Shown: positions 23,901 to 33,344, numbered from the stretch's first letter. The stretch: DNA of 34,775 bases from Oscillospiraceae bacterium (GCA_902783035.1 CACZPK010000116.1:1-34775), one strand, 5' to 3'. Made by a program: numbers and translations. The notes: a model not told the origin generated them from the letters alone.

Positions 23901-24926
23901 ATGAGACAACAGTTGGAAGCCATCCGCGCGGCGGCTGCCGCGGCGATGGAAAAAGCGGCGAATGCCGAGGATCTGGAGGCCCTGCGCGTTCAGTACCTCG
24001 GTAAAAAGGGTGAACTGACCGCCATGCTCAAGCAGATGGGCAAGCTCTCCGCCGAAGAGCGCCCCATCATCGGGCAGCTGGCCAACGAGGTGCGCGCCAA
24101 GCTGGAAGCCGCCATCGAAACGCGGGCGGAGCAGCTTGCAAGCAAGGCGATGGCGATGCGCCTGCTTGCCGAGACGGTGGACGTGACCATCCCCGGCACA
24201 CCGCAAAAGCTCGGCAAGCAGCATCCGATGTACCAGGTGCTCGACGAGATCAAGGATATTTTCATCGGCCTCGGATTTGAGGTGATCGAAGACCGCGAAG
24301 TGGAACTGGCGGACTACAACTTTACCAAGCTCAATGTCGAAGAGGGCCATCCGGCCCGTGAGTGGAGCGATACGTTTTACTTTACCGAGGACAGCTCCAT
24401 CCTCCTGCGCACGCAGACCAGCCCCATGCAGATCCATGCGATGGAATCGCGCCCGCTGCCGATCCGCATGATCGCGCCGGGCCGCGTTTACCGCAAGGAC
24501 GAGGTGGATGCGACGCACTCCCCGATGTTCCACCAGATCGAAGGCATGGCGATCGACAAGGGCATCACGATGGCGGATCTCAAGGGCACGCTCAACACCG
24601 TCGTCCGCTCGCTCTACGGCGAAAACACGGTCACGCGCTTCCGCCCGCACCACTTCCCGTTTACCGAGCCGAGCTGCGAAATGGATATCCAGTGCTACAA
24701 GTGTCACGGCGCGGGCTGCCCCACCTGCAAGGGCGAGGGCTGGATCGAGGTGCTGGGCGCCGGCATGATCCACCCGAAGGTGCTGGAGGGCTGCGGCATC
24801 GACTCGACCGTCTATTCCGGCTGGGCGTTCGGCTTTGGCCTGGAGCGCCTTGCGCTGGGACAGTACAAAATCAGCGACCTGCGCCTCATTTTTGAAAATG
24901 ACGTGCGGTTCCTGGAGCAGTTTTAA
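23901..24926 (+). CDS. pheS: phenylalanine-tRNA ligase alpha subunit
   Basis: A 341-residue PheS that charges tRNA-Phe with phenylalanine as an alpha2-beta2 enzyme. An N-terminal coiled-coil arm (about 1-90) is followed by the class II catalytic domain, with motif 2 around RVYRKDEVDATH (196-207) and motif 3 in GWAFGFGLERLALG near the C terminus. Four cysteines in CYKCHGAGCPTC (265-276) form a CxxC-x4-CxxC insertion that probably binds zinc, a feature I associate with clostridial and related PheS. AAGGAGAAGG precedes ATG 23901, and pheT follows after 18 bases. Confidence 0.96.
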   Translation: MRQQLEAIRAAAAAAMEKAANAEDLEALRVQYLGKKGELTAMLKQMGKLSAEERPIIGQLANEVRAKLEAAIETRAEQLASKAMAMRLLAETVDVTIPGTPQKLGKQHPMYQVLDEIKDIFIGLGFEVIEDREVELADYNFTKLNVEEGHPAREWSDTFYFTEDSSILLRTQTSPMQIHAMESRPLPIRMIAPGRVYRKDEVDATHSPMFHQIEGMAIDKGITMADLKGTLNTVVRSLYGENTVTRFRPHHFPFTEPSCEMDIQCYKCHGAGCPTCKGEGWIEVLGAGMIHPKVLEGCGIDSTVYSGWAFGFGLERLALGQYKISDLRLIFENDVRFLEQF

Positions 24927-24944
24927 GAAAGGAGGGCGTTTGCA

Positions 24945-27365
24945 ATGATTCTCAGCAGAAAATGGCTCAATGAGTTTGTCGATCTCCGTGATGTGAGCGA
25001 CAAGCAGTTCAATGACGAGATGACGCTCTCCGGCTCCAAGGTGGAGACCATCGAGCGCGAGGGCAGCGAGATCCGGAACGTCGTGGTCGGCAGGATCGTC
25101 GAGATGGTCCGCCATGAGAACAGCGACCATATGTGGGTTTGCCAGATCGACGTGGGAAAGGGCGCACCCATTCAGGTTGTCACCGGCGCGCAGAACCAGA
25201 AAGAGGGTGACCTCGTCATTGTCGCGCTCGACGGCGCGGTCCTGCCCGGCGGCAAGACCATCACCGCCGGCAAGCTGCGCGGCGTGGACTCCAACGGCAT
25301 GTGCTGCTCCTATCAGGAGCTGGGCATGACGGAGCACGACTGGCCCTACGCCGCGAAGGACGGGTTGTTCATTCTCTCGACCGACGCCGACGTTATGGCG
25401 AAGAACCCTCAGCCGGGCGACGAGATCTGCAAGGTGCTCGGTTATGACGATTCCGTGGTCGAATTTGAGATCACGCCCAACCGTCCCGACTGCCTCTCCG
25501 TCATCGGCCTTGCCCGCGAGGCAAGCGCTACGTTTGAGCGCCCGCTCAAGCTGCACACGCCCGAGGTGCGCGGCTGCGGCGGCAGCATTGCGGAGCAGCT
25601 CGACATCGAGATCGAGGACGGGACCCTTTGCCCGCGCTACACCGCGCGCATGGTCAAAAACGTCCGCATCGGACCGTCTCCGCTGTGGATGCGCGAGCGC
25701 CTGCGTGCCAGCGGCGTGCGTCCGATCAACAACATTGTCGATATCACGAACTATGTGATGCTGGAATACGGCCAGCCGATGCACGCGTTTGATTTCAGCT
25801 GTGTGGAAGGCGGCAAGATCATTGTGCGTACCGCGCGCGAGGGCGAGAGCATCCAGACCCTTGACGGCAACGAGCGCAAGCTGACGACGAGCATGCTGTG
25901 CATCTGCGATGAGCACAAGCCCGTGTGCGTCGCCGGCGTTATGGGCGGCGCGAACAGTGAGATCGTCGGCGATACGGCGATGGTGCTCTTTGAGAGCGCA
26001 AACTTCAACGGCGTTTCCGTGCGCCGCACCGCAACGGCGCTCGGCATGCGCACCGACGCGTCTTCCCGCTATGAAAAGGGCCTTGACCCGATGAACACCA
26101 TCAAGGCCGTCGAGCGTGCCTGCGAACTTGTGGAGCAGCTTGGCTGCGGCGAAGTCGTGGACGGCGTGATGGATGTTATCGCCAAAGATCAGGCCGAAAC
26201 GGTCATACGCATGGAGCCGGAGCAGGTCAACGCCTTCCTCGGCACAGACATTCCCGCGGCGGATATGTACCGCTATCTTGCGCGTGTGGACATCTTTACC
26301 CGCGAAAAAGATTTCCCCAACGGCCCGGCGGACGTGATCGTTCCGTCCTGGCGCGGCGATGTGCAGGCGCTGTGCGATCTGGCGGAGGAAGTTGCGCGTT
26401 TCTACGGTTACAACAACATCCCCAATACGCTCACCAAGGGCGAGACCACCCGCGGCGGTTTTACCGACGTGCAGCGGTTTGAGCGTTCGCTGGGTGTTTC
26501 CTGCCGTGCGCTGGGCTACGACGAGATCATCACCTACTCGTTCATCAGCCCTTCCTATTATGACAAGATCCGCATGCCGGCGGACAGCCCGCTGCGCAAG
26601 AGCCTGAAGATCCTCAACCCGTTGGGCGAGGATACTTCCATCATGCGCACGACCATCCTGCCCTCGATGCTGGAGATCGTGACGCGCAACTACAACTACC
26701 GCAACAAGTCCGTGCGCCTCTATGAGCTGGGCAAGATTTACAAGCCCCGTGCCGACGGCCTTGCCGACGAGCCGAAGGTGCTTGCGCTGGGCGCTTACGG
26801 AGATGGGATCGATTTCTTCTCCTTCAAGGGCACGGTCGAGGGCATTCTGCGCGAGGCTAAGGTCTCGGATGTGCGTTTTGACATCTGCCAGGACAATCCG
26901 GCCTACCATCCCGGGCGCTGTGCGCTGGTTTACGCAGGCGACAGGCTGCTGGGCGTGTTTGGCCAGATCCACCCGCTGGTGGCGCTGGGCTACGGCATCG
27001 AGGCCGAGGTTTACGCTGCGGAGCTGTCCTTTGAGGCGCTGTACGAGGTGCGCGGAGGCAAGCCGGAGTACCAGCCCCTGCCGAAGTTCCCCGCCGCCAC
27101 GCGCGACATTGCCGTTGTTTGCGCCGAACCGGTGACGGTCGGCGCGCTGGAGTCGTGCATCCGCGACGCCGCGGGCGGATTGCTGCGTGAGGTGACCCTC
27201 TTCGACATCTACCGCGGCCCCGGTATCCTGCCCGGCTGCAAGAGCGTGGCGTTCTCGCTGGTGCTGCGTGCGGACGACCGCAGCCTTACCAGCGAGGAGG
27301 CGGATGCCGCGATGCAGTCCATTGTCGGCGCGCTCGCGGATAAGCTGGACGCGCATTTGCGCTGA
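24945..27365 (+). CDS. pheT: phenylalanine-tRNA ligase beta subunit
   Basis: An 806-residue PheT of full length: an N-terminal tRNA-binding OB domain (about 40-150), B3/B4 editing domain (about 200-390), B5 domain (about 405-475), a catalytic-like core (to about 690) and the C-terminal anticodon-binding FDX-ACB domain (about 714-806, [13 protein letters not shown]). It joins PheS in the heterotetramer and removes mischarged tyrosine. GAAAGGAGGG precedes ATG 24945. No frameshift or truncation is seen. No clear terminator follows; 27366-27413 shows only a T-rich stretch. Confidence 0.96.
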   Translation: MILSRKWLNEFVDLRDVSDKQFNDEMTLSGSKVETIEREGSEIRNVVVGRIVEMVRHENSDHMWVCQIDVGKGAPIQVVTGAQNQKEGDLVIVALDGAVLPGGKTITAGKLRGVDSNGMCCSYQELGMTEHDWPYAAKDGLFILSTDADVMAKNPQPGDEICKVLGYDDSVVEFEITPNRPDCLSVIGLAREASATFERPLKLHTPEVRGCGGSIAEQLDIEIEDGTLCPRYTARMVKNVRIGPSPLWMRERLRASGVRPINNIVDITNYVMLEYGQPMHAFDFSCVEGGKIIVRTAREGESIQTLDGNERKLTTSMLCICDEHKPVCVAGVMGGANSEIVGDTAMVLFESANFNGVSVRRTATALGMRTDASSRYEKGLDPMNTIKAVERACELVEQLGCGEVVDGVMDVIAKDQAETVIRMEPEQVNAFLGTDIPAADMYRYLARVDIFTREKDFPNGPADVIVPSWRGDVQALCDLAEEVARFYGYNNIPNTLTKGETTRGGFTDVQRFERSLGVSCRALGYDEIITYSFISPSYYDKIRMPADSPLRKSLKILNPLGEDTSIMRTTILPSMLEIVTRNYNYRNKSVRLYELGKIYKPRADGLADEPKVLALGAYGDGIDFFSFKGTVEGILREAKVSDVRFDICQDNPAYHPGRCALVYAGDRLLGVFGQIHPLVALGYGIEAEVYAAELSFEALYEVRGGKPEYQPLPKFPAATRDIAVVCAEPVTVGALESCIRDAAGGLLREVTLFDIYRGPGILPGCKSVAFSLVLRADDRSLTSEEADAAMQSIVGALADKLDAHLR

Positions 27366-27413
27366 ACCCGGCGAAAGGGAGATTACGTTTTTGTTACAAC
27401 CTGCACAAAAGTC

Positions 27414-27442
27414 TTTACTTTTTTGGCGTGCCGCGCTATACT
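27414..27442 (+). promoter_or_regulatory. promoter of ireB
   Basis: TTTACT (27414-27419) and TATACT (27437-27442) with a 17-bp spacer, about 24 bases before the ATG. It gives ireB a transcript of its own. Confidence 0.65.
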
Positions 27443-27466
27443 GACTCGGAAGAAGGGGGTGTCTGT

Positions 27467-27712
27467 ATGGACGATTTCACCCGTAAGTTCGACGCCGTTC
27501 AGGAAAAGGACGCCGAGATTCATCATATCCTGACCACGGTCTACGCTGCGCTGGAGGATAAGGGTTACAATCCGATCAATCAGATTGTGGGGTATATCCT
27601 CTCGGAAGACCCTACCTACATCACCAATCACCACGAGGCGCGCACGTTGATCCGTAAACTGGACCGGGACGAACTGCTGCAGGTATTGCTGCGCAGCTAT
27701 TTGGGCAAGTAA
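27467..27712 (+). CDS. ireB: IreB family regulatory phosphoprotein (UPF0297)
   Basis: An 81-residue protein with the strongly conserved IreB pattern: [42 protein letters not shown] is split by short helices and ends in [22 protein letters not shown]. In Enterococcus, IreB is a substrate of the PASTA kinase IreK and links it to cephalosporin resistance; two threonines near the N terminus are phosphorylated there. Thr5 here may be the counterpart of such a site, which I cannot confirm. ATG 27467 follows a GAAGGGGG site. In many Bacillota ruvX (yrrK) follows ireB, but here a terminator ends the unit. Confidence 0.9.
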   Translation: MDDFTRKFDAVQEKDAEIHHILTTVYAALEDKGYNPINQIVGYILSEDPTYITNHHEARTLIRKLDRDELLQVLLRSYLGK

Positions 27713-27732
27713 GCGCTGTTTCTGCTCCCAAT

Positions 27733-27771
27733 AAAACGACTTTCCGCGGAAAAGGCGGAAAGTCGTTTTTT
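27733..27771 (+). terminator. terminator after ireB
   Basis: A perfect 15-bp stem (27733-27747 with 27755-27769), 7-base loop and a T run (27766-27771), 20 bases after the ireB stop. A textbook Rho-independent terminator. Confidence 0.92.
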
Positions 27772-27857
27772 GCATTATGTCTACCATTTTCGCTTGGTTT
27801 TGGCAGGTTCCACAAGATATAGCGCAATTTCTCTACGCATTTTCCCATACGATGCGG

Positions 27858-27886
27858 TTGACAAGGCAGACAGCGAATGCTAAAAT
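27858..27886 (+). promoter_or_regulatory. promoter of the 97-residue gene and the SH3/NlpC gene
   Basis: A perfect TTGACA (27858-27863), 17-bp spacer and TAAAAT (27881-27886). The transcript would start about 35 bases before ATG 27929. Confidence 0.78.
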
Positions 27887-27928
27887 AGTTACAATTTGTA
27901 ACGAATTTCTTTGAGAGGAGCGATTACC

Positions 27929-28222
27929 ATGGCAGAGGCAAAGACCGGCCTGACTTATAACGGACACCCGCTGCGCCGCGCGGACAATCTCATCTATTAC
28001 GGCTCGATGGCGGATAAATATATCGTGATGATGCAGGTGCTCGACAGCGAGCCGCTGCAGGATATCACGCTGGCGAAGCGGATTTCCATTCAGCTTCAGT
28101 TGACGTCTCCCAACCTGAAATCCCGTGACCGTGTTGTGCGCAGTACGGAGAAAAACAGCATGGCGGAGGCGATGGAGTTCGCCACGATCTGGCTGGATCG
28201 CGCGCTGAGCGGCAAGATGTAA
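27929..28222 (+). CDS. conserved-looking protein of unknown function
   Basis: A 97-residue soluble protein with no signal peptide or membrane segment. The first half looks like a small beta-rich fold (LTYNGHPLRRADNLIYYG, YIVMMQVL), the second half ends in an amphipathic helix (AEAMEFATIWLDRAL). I do not recognise a named family. ATG 27929 follows GAGAGGAG by nine bases and the gene has its own strong promoter, so it is likely expressed. The SH3/NlpC-P60 hydrolase gene starts 27 bases after its stop, which suggests cotranscription and perhaps a shared cell-envelope role. Confidence 0.7.
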   Translation: MAEAKTGLTYNGHPLRRADNLIYYGSMADKYIVMMQVLDSEPLQDITLAKRISIQLQLTSPNLKSRDRVVRSTEKNSMAEAMEFATIWLDRALSGKM

Positions 28223-28249
28223 GGCGTGCGTTTTACGAAAGAGAATATT

Positions 28250-30004
28250 ATGAGACATATGCATCATCATCTCCTGCGCCTGCTGCTGTCCGCAGTGTTT
28301 GCCTTTGCCCTCACCGCGGGCGCTTTTGCCGCATCCAGCGGCGTTGTCACCGAAGATGTTGTCAACGCCCGTAAGGGTCCCGGCACGAGCTATGAGGTCG
28401 TTGAGATGCTTGCCAGGGGCAAGCAGGTCAGCATCGTCGGCGAAGAGGGCGGCTGGTACAAGGTCAAGTGGAACGACTCCACGGGTTACATTCTCAAGGA
28501 CTATATTGCAACGAACGGCGGTGCTTCCGCCTCCACGGCGCAGACGTCCGGCTCGGCCGCGTCTTCCGCCAACGCAACCATCACGGGCGGCTCCACGATC
28601 AACGTCCGTTCCGGCCCCGGCACGGAGCACAGCCGCGTCGCCATGGTGGGTGCCGGCAAGCGCGTTACGGTCATGGGCACCAGCGGCGACTGGTATCACA
28701 TCTCCTTTGACGGCAAGACGGGCTATGTCCTGTGCGATTATCTGATCAAGGACGGCAGCAATGCGCCCGTGCACTCCAACCAGACGGGCAGCCAGAGCAC
28801 CGAGACTGCCGCGAATACCGCGGCCAGTGCCAACGCCACTGTGACGGGCGGCTCCACGATCAATCTCCGCTCCGCGCCCAGCACGAGCGCCGAGCGTGTG
28901 ATGCTGCTCGCGGAGGGCAAACGTGTTGCGGTTCTGGAGCAGAGCGGCGAATGGTACAAGATCTCGGTCGACGGCAAGACGGGTTATATTTACGGCGATT
29001 TCATCCGCCGCGATGGCGCCGCTGCCGCGTCGAACGAGAGCAGGACGGGCAATGCGACCGTGAAGGATAACAACGTCAACGTGCGCGCCGCGGCATCTAC
29101 GAGCGCGAATCGCATCGCGTCGGTCTCCTCCGGCAAGCGCGTTACGCTGCTGGAAAAGGACGGCGGCTGGTACAAGGTTTCGTTCGATGACAAGACCGGT
29201 TATATCTACGGCGACTATATCACGGCGGACAACGGCGTGCTTGCCTCGCTTCCGACGGCGCAGCACGAACCCGAGCCAGCGCCTGCCGCCGAACCGGCTC
29301 CGCAGGAGATGGAGCAGGCCGGCGAGGAAACCGGACCCGATGAGGCGGCGATCCCCGCTGCCGCTGTGGAGACGAGCGCGGTGGAGGCGGGCAGCACGGC
29401 GGGCGTGTCCGCGGACGGCAGCGCCGGTATCATCACGGGCGGCACGATCAACGTCCGTTCCGGTCCCGGAACGGATCATGAGCGCTTGACGCAGGTCACC
29501 ACCGGCAAGAAGGTCACCATCCTCGGCGCGCTGGACGGCTGGACGCACATTTCCTTCGGCAATACGGAGGGTTACGTCCTCAGCGATTATGTGTGTGAAG
29601 GCGACACCCTGCCCGAGTCCGAGGGCGGTGTCGGCGCACAGGTCGCGGTGATGGCACCTCAGTACCTTGGCGTGCGCTATGTTTACGGCGGTTCCTCGCC
29701 CAGTGGATTTGACTGCTCGGGCTTTACGATGTATCTCTATAAGCAGTTCGGCTATTCCCTCCCGCACACCGCGTCCGGACAGTATGCCAACTGCGGTTAC
29801 AAGGTTTCGCGCTCCGATTTGCAGCCGGGTGATCTGGTGTTCTTCTCCAGCCCCAGCAGCGGCGGACGCATCAACCACGTCGGCGTCTACGTCGGCAACG
29901 GGAATGTCGTCCATGCACGCTACAGCATCGGCAAGGTCTACACGAACTCCCTGTCCGAGAGCTATTATTCCAAATACTATGTCGGCGCGGTGCGCATCGC
30001 GTGA
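28250..30004 (+). CDS. secreted SH3/NlpC-P60 cell-wall peptidase
   Basis: A 584-residue secreted protein: signal peptide (about 1-27, ending AFA), four bacterial SH3 repeats (about 31-87, 109-166, 197-252, 269-325), a Pro/Glu/Ala-rich linker (about 335-390), a fifth SH3 repeat (about 393-448) and a C-terminal NlpC/P60 domain (about 463-584). The catalytic Cys489 (FDCSGF), His543 (NHVGVYV) and His555 (VVHAR) are present. Such enzymes cut gamma-D-Glu-to-diamino-acid bonds in peptidoglycan stems while SH3 repeats bind the wall. ATG 28250 gives a proper signal peptide; GTG 28226 would add eight residues with no better ribosome site. A palindromic terminator follows. Confidence 0.93.
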   Translation: MRHMHHHLLRLLLSAVFAFALTAGAFAASSGVVTEDVVNARKGPGTSYEVVEMLARGKQVSIVGEEGGWYKVKWNDSTGYILKDYIATNGGASASTAQTSGSAASSANATITGGSTINVRSGPGTEHSRVAMVGAGKRVTVMGTSGDWYHISFDGKTGYVLCDYLIKDGSNAPVHSNQTGSQSTETAANTAASANATVTGGSTINLRSAPSTSAERVMLLAEGKRVAVLEQSGEWYKISVDGKTGYIYGDFIRRDGAAAASNESRTGNATVKDNNVNVRAAASTSANRIASVSSGKRVTLLEKDGGWYKVSFDDKTGYIYGDYITADNGVLASLPTAQHEPEPAPAAEPAPQEMEQAGEETGPDEAAIPAAAVETSAVEAGSTAGVSADGSAGIITGGTINVRSGPGTDHERLTQVTTGKKVTILGALDGWTHISFGNTEGYVLSDYVCEGDTLPESEGGVGAQVAVMAPQYLGVRYVYGGSSPSGFDCSGFTMYLYKQFGYSLPHTASGQYANCGYKVSRSDLQPGDLVFFSSPSSGGRINHVGVYVGNGNVVHARYSIGKVYTNSLSESYYSKYYVGAVRIA

Positions 30005-30024
30005 TTCCAGCAAACGGTTTACAT

Positions 30025-30056
30025 AAAAAACTGACGGCATATGCCGTCAGTTTTTT
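30025..30056. terminator. bidirectional palindromic terminator
   Basis: A perfect 32-base palindrome with A6 on the left and T6 on the right, so it ends transcripts both ways: the SH3/NlpC gene (stop at 30004) and trmD (stop at 30070). Confidence 0.93.
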
Positions 30057-30069
30057 GTTCGTATGCAGT

Positions 30070-30870
30070 TCAGTCCGCGGCTGGCTCATGCTCCCTGCGT
30101 TCCGCCTCAAATTCCGATTTGGCCTCCAGCAGCAGTTTCCGTTCCTGCTTGGTCGTCAGTTTGCTTTCGTCGAACTGCGCCCAGAGGTCGGGGCGGCGCG
30201 CCATGGTGCGTTTCCAGCTTTCCTTGCGCCGCCATTTTGCCACATTTTCATGGTGTCCCGAGAGCAATACGTCGGGGACCCGCCGCCCGTGCCATTCGTC
30301 GGGACGGGAATACTGCGGGTATTCGAGCAGGCCATCCCAATGGGACTCCTCCGTGAAACACGCTTCCTCGGGCAGCACGCCCGGCACCATGCGGCATACG
30401 CAGTCGGTCAGCGCCATCGCGGGGATCTCGCCGCCGGTGACGACGAAATCGCCCATGGAGATCTCCTCATCCACACATTCGTCGAGAAAGCGCTGGTCAA
30501 CGCCCTCGTAGTGCCCACAGACGAGGATCAGATGATGGTAGCGCTCCTTCAGCTCACGCGCCACCGCCTGCGTGAAAACGCGTCCGCAGGGTGAGAGGTA
30601 GATCGTGTGCCCCGCACCGAATTTCTCCACGATGTCGGCGTGGCAGCGGTAAAGCGGGTCGGCCTGCATGACCGCGCCGCGACCGCCGCCGTAAGGGTAA
30701 TCATCCACCTGCATCTGCTTGTTGGTCGTATAGGCGCGGATCTGGTGTGTTTGAATGGCAATGTGTCCCCGCTCCTGCGCGCGGCCGAGAATGCTGACGT
30801 TCAGCATGGCGTCCAGAGATTCGGGGAACAGCGTCATAATGTCGACCCGCAGGGAAGGCATGTCACTCAT
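30070..30870 (-). CDS. trmD: tRNA (guanine-37-N1)-methyltransferase
   Basis: A 266-residue TrmD that methylates G37 of tRNAs next to the anticodon using S-adenosylmethionine, preventing +1 frameshifts. The SPOUT trefoil-knot signatures are clear: LFPE near the start, YPYGGGRGAVMQADP, LSPCGRVF, LVCGHYEGVDQRF, EEISMGDFVVTGGE and the linker that joins the C-terminal domain with DVLLSGHH. ATG 30870 overlaps rimM by 8 bases; ATG 30861 (three codons in) is a possible alternative. It ends at the bidirectional terminator. The usual neighbour rplS is not downstream. Confidence 0.96.
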   Translation of the reverse strand: MSDMPSLRVDIMTLFPESLDAMLNVSILGRAQERGHIAIQTHQIRAYTTNKQMQVDDYPYGGGRGAVMQADPLYRCHADIVEKFGAGHTIYLSPCGRVFTQAVARELKERYHHLILVCGHYEGVDQRFLDECVDEEISMGDFVVTGGEIPAMALTDCVCRMVPGVLPEEACFTEESHWDGLLEYPQYSRPDEWHGRRVPDVLLSGHHENVAKWRRKESWKRTMARRPDLWAQFDESKLTTKQERKLLLEAKSEFEAERREHEPAAD

Positions 30871-31405
30871 CGTCGGTTTCCAGCCCTTCTATCATGTGTA
30901 CGGTGATTTCCCGCGCCGTGGTGTCGATGTCGGTGACAAAGATGTCCTTGACCGCAGGGATGAGATAGGTTTTTTCCGGGCCCTTGACCCGGTAGAGCTT
31001 ATGCGCGGGATAGGTCAGCACCTCGCTCACCGTGCCGACATAGGTGTGCGGAAAATAATTGAATACGTTCATGCCGACGATCTCTTCGTCGAAGTACTCG
31101 CCCTTGGGCAGGCGCACATCCGCGCGTTTGATGGACAGCACCTTTGTCTTGAGCGCAGCGGCTGCGTCCATGTCCTCGATCTCCGGCAGCGTCATGAGTA
31201 CCATTTCGCCGTGGACGCGCTTGGAAAGCGGGCGGAACGGCACGCCGTCCATGTAGAAGGTTTTGAAGGTTGCCAGCCGATCGGCGCTCACATCCCACGG
31301 CTGCACCTTGACTTCGCCGCGCACGCCGTGCGTGTTGACGATCTGCCCGACCTCAATGAAATCCGGTGCCGGAACCGGTGCCGGCGCCTTGTCAAAAATA
31401 CCCAT
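30863..31405 (-). CDS. rimM: ribosome maturation factor RimM
   Basis: A 180-residue RimM, which binds S19 and helps mature the 30S subunit head. The N-terminal beta-barrel carries VGQIVNTHGVRGEVKV, and the C-terminal PRC-barrel carries the IVGMNVF and YLIPAVKDIFVTDID segments. ATG 31405 is preceded by AAAGGAGC. The usual order rpsP-KH protein-rimM-trmD-rplS is broken: rimM has its own promoter and glgA lies upstream. Confidence 0.94.
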   Translation of the reverse strand: MGIFDKAPAPVPAPDFIEVGQIVNTHGVRGEVKVQPWDVSADRLATFKTFYMDGVPFRPLSKRVHGEMVLMTLPEIEDMDAAAALKTKVLSIKRADVRLPKGEYFDEEIVGMNVFNYFPHTYVGTVSEVLTYPAHKLYRVKGPEKTYLIPAVKDIFVTDIDTTAREITVHMIEGLETDDE

Positions 31406-31434
31406 GTGGCGCTCCTTTGTTTGTTATGGGATGC

Positions 31435-31463
31435 ATGATAGCACGAATCTGCGCGAATTGCAA
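31435..31463 (-). promoter_or_regulatory. promoter of rimM-trmD
   Basis: On the - strand, TTGCAA (31463-31458) and TATCAT (31440-31435) with a 17-bp spacer, about 30 bases before ATG 31405. It lies in the 69-base gap after glgA. Confidence 0.68.
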
Positions 31464-31474
31464 ACCTCCACCCG

Positions 31475-33310
31475 TCACGGGTGTTTTCCGGCGGCGTGGT
31501 GCGCGGGGCGCAGCAGCTTGCGCAGCTCCGCGCCTTTGGAGACGTTGCCCTCCACCTTGAGCTGCCCGTTCATATACAGCTTGTCCACCGACACCTTGCC
31601 CCGCGCCATGCCGAGGAGATTGTCGAAGCTGGCGGCGATCTCAACGTCTGCGCCGTGGTAGGTCGTCGGTTCAATTTCGATTTCCTGACTGCGCAGCACC
31701 ACATGGAACACGCCCGCGCCCTTGCCGAGGATCTGGATCTGTACCGAGCGGAAGTAGTCGTCCGGCAGCACTGCGCCGGATTTCAGATAGCGGTGATAGA
31801 GCCTGTCAAACGCCCGACGGAGCCGCGAAAATGCCGCGGTGAAGGATAACTCGCCGCTGCTGTTGCTGAAGTCGGCAATGTCGCTGTACATGCGATTGTA
31901 GATCGCGGCGCTCTTGTCCCAGGAGAGATCCTTTGCCATGCAGCGGTCGCCCAGGGTGCGGAACATCTCCGCGTCGGCAAAATAAAGCTTCACGGCCTCC
32001 TGCACGGCAAGATAGAGCGCCTGCGGCGAATAGCTGACGAAGGAGAACCCGTCGCCGATGCCGTCAAAATCGCTGTAGGGACGCACGGAGTCGCGCAGTC
32101 CGCCGGTTTCGTGGACGATGGGCACCGTGCCGTAACGCATCGCCATCATCTGCGACAGGCCGCAGGGCTCAAAACGCGAGGGCATCAGATATATGTCCGC
32201 GCCGGAGAAGATCTCGCTGGCAACATCTTCGCTGTACTCGTCGGAAAAACCGATCTGTTCCGGCCACTGCGACCGCGCCCAGCGGAAATAATCGGCGTAG
32301 CACTGCTCGCCCTGCCCGAAGACGATGAGCTGCACGCCCATCTTCATGAGATCGGGAAGGATTTGACGGATCAGCTCAATGCCTTTTTGCTCCACCAGCC
32401 GCGCCACGGAACAGAGCAGCGGCCACTCCGGCTCCACCGCGAGACCGAAGGCGCGCTGGAGCTGCGCCTTGCACAGCGCCTTGCCCGAGCGGTCGGCCCG
32501 GCTGAAATTGCAGGGAATGCGCGGATCGGTCTCCGGGTCGTAGAGCTTCATGTCGATGCCGTTCAAAATGCCGTAGAGCTTGCGGTCGACCATGCCGATC
32601 ACGCCCTCCAGCCCCTGCCCGAAGGCGGGGTGATGCAGCTCGCGGGCATAGGTGGCGGAAACCGTGGACACCGCGTCCGCCATCAGGATCGCGCCCTTCA
32701 TCAGGTTGATGTCGTGACGCCCCTCATATTCGTAACCCAGCCCGCCCTGATACCAGCCGCCCGGCAGGGCAAAGGTGCGCTCCAGCTCCGCTGCGCCGAA
32801 CTGGCCCTGATATGCGATGTTGTGGATGGTATAAACGGTCTTGACGCCGCGCAGATCGGCGCGCCATGCCTGATCGTTTTTGAGGTAGAGCACCGCCGCC
32901 GCGGTTTCCCAGTCATTGCAGTGAAGCACTTCCGGCATAAAGTCCAGCTTGGGCAGCAGGTCGATCACGGCGCGGCTGAAAAAGGCGAAACGCCGCGCGT
33001 CGTCATCGTAGCCGTAGAGCCGGGGACGGTCAAAAAACACGTTGTATTCCACGAACCAAACGGTGACGCCGCGATTTTTGGCACGATACAGCCCGCAGGT
33101 ATAGGATACCTGCCCCAGATAGACCGTATAGTTTCCAGCCTTGGTCAGCTTGTCGCCGAAACGTTCGCGTACGCACTGGTACAGCGGCGTGATGACGGCA
33201 ACCTCGTTGCCCGCCGCCTTGAGCGCGGGCGGCAGGGAATACGCCACGTCCGCCAGCCCGCCGGATTTGCTGAACGGCGCGCATTCGCTGCTCGCAAACA
33301 GGATCTTCAT
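31475..33310 (-). CDS. glgA: glycogen synthase with C-terminal SCP2-like domain
   Basis: A 611-residue protein. Residues 1 to about 480 are a GT5 glycogen/starch synthase: MKILFASSECAPFSKSGGLADV with the ADP-glucose-binding KSGGLADV (15-22), HCNDWET, and a GT-B C-terminal domain with SRFEPCGLSQM. It would extend glycogen from ADP-glucose. About 130 residues more than a usual GlgA follow: a helical linker, then an 80-residue SCP2/sterol-carrier-like fold (about 524-603, with FDNLLGMARGKVSVDKLYMNGQ broken across strands and LKVEGNVSKGAELRKLL). The start is ATG 33310; the longer open frame lacks a ribosome site and overlaps the promoter. No other glycogen genes lie in the window. Confidence 0.9.
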   Translation of the reverse strand: MKILFASSECAPFSKSGGLADVAYSLPPALKAAGNEVAVITPLYQCVRERFGDKLTKAGNYTVYLGQVSYTCGLYRAKNRGVTVWFVEYNVFFDRPRLYGYDDDARRFAFFSRAVIDLLPKLDFMPEVLHCNDWETAAAVLYLKNDQAWRADLRGVKTVYTIHNIAYQGQFGAAELERTFALPGGWYQGGLGYEYEGRHDINLMKGAILMADAVSTVSATYARELHHPAFGQGLEGVIGMVDRKLYGILNGIDMKLYDPETDPRIPCNFSRADRSGKALCKAQLQRAFGLAVEPEWPLLCSVARLVEQKGIELIRQILPDLMKMGVQLIVFGQGEQCYADYFRWARSQWPEQIGFSDEYSEDVASEIFSGADIYLMPSRFEPCGLSQMMAMRYGTVPIVHETGGLRDSVRPYSDFDGIGDGFSFVSYSPQALYLAVQEAVKLYFADAEMFRTLGDRCMAKDLSWDKSAAIYNRMYSDIADFSNSSGELSFTAAFSRLRRAFDRLYHRYLKSGAVLPDDYFRSVQIQILGKGAGVFHVVLRSQEIEIEPTTYHGADVEIAASFDNLLGMARGKVSVDKLYMNGQLKVEGNVSKGAELRKLLRPAHHAAGKHP

Positions 33311-33344
33311 GCTCTCACTCCCCCTCGTCGCATGCGTTTTTTCT

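Noticed and set aside
23847-27356. Very long open frame (1169 codons) antisense to pheST
   Set aside because: It mirrors pheS and pheT in the opposite strand, has Arg/His/Ala-rich composition without domain motifs, and lacks a ribosome site; high GC keeps the antisense frame open.
27833-30040. Long open frame antisense to the SH3/NlpC gene
   Set aside because: Repetitive composition is explained by the SH3 repeats on the coding strand; no promoter or ribosome site.
31469-31483. Terminator of glgA
   Set aside because: The stem is only 6 bp with the stop codon in the loop, and there is no T run on the - strand.
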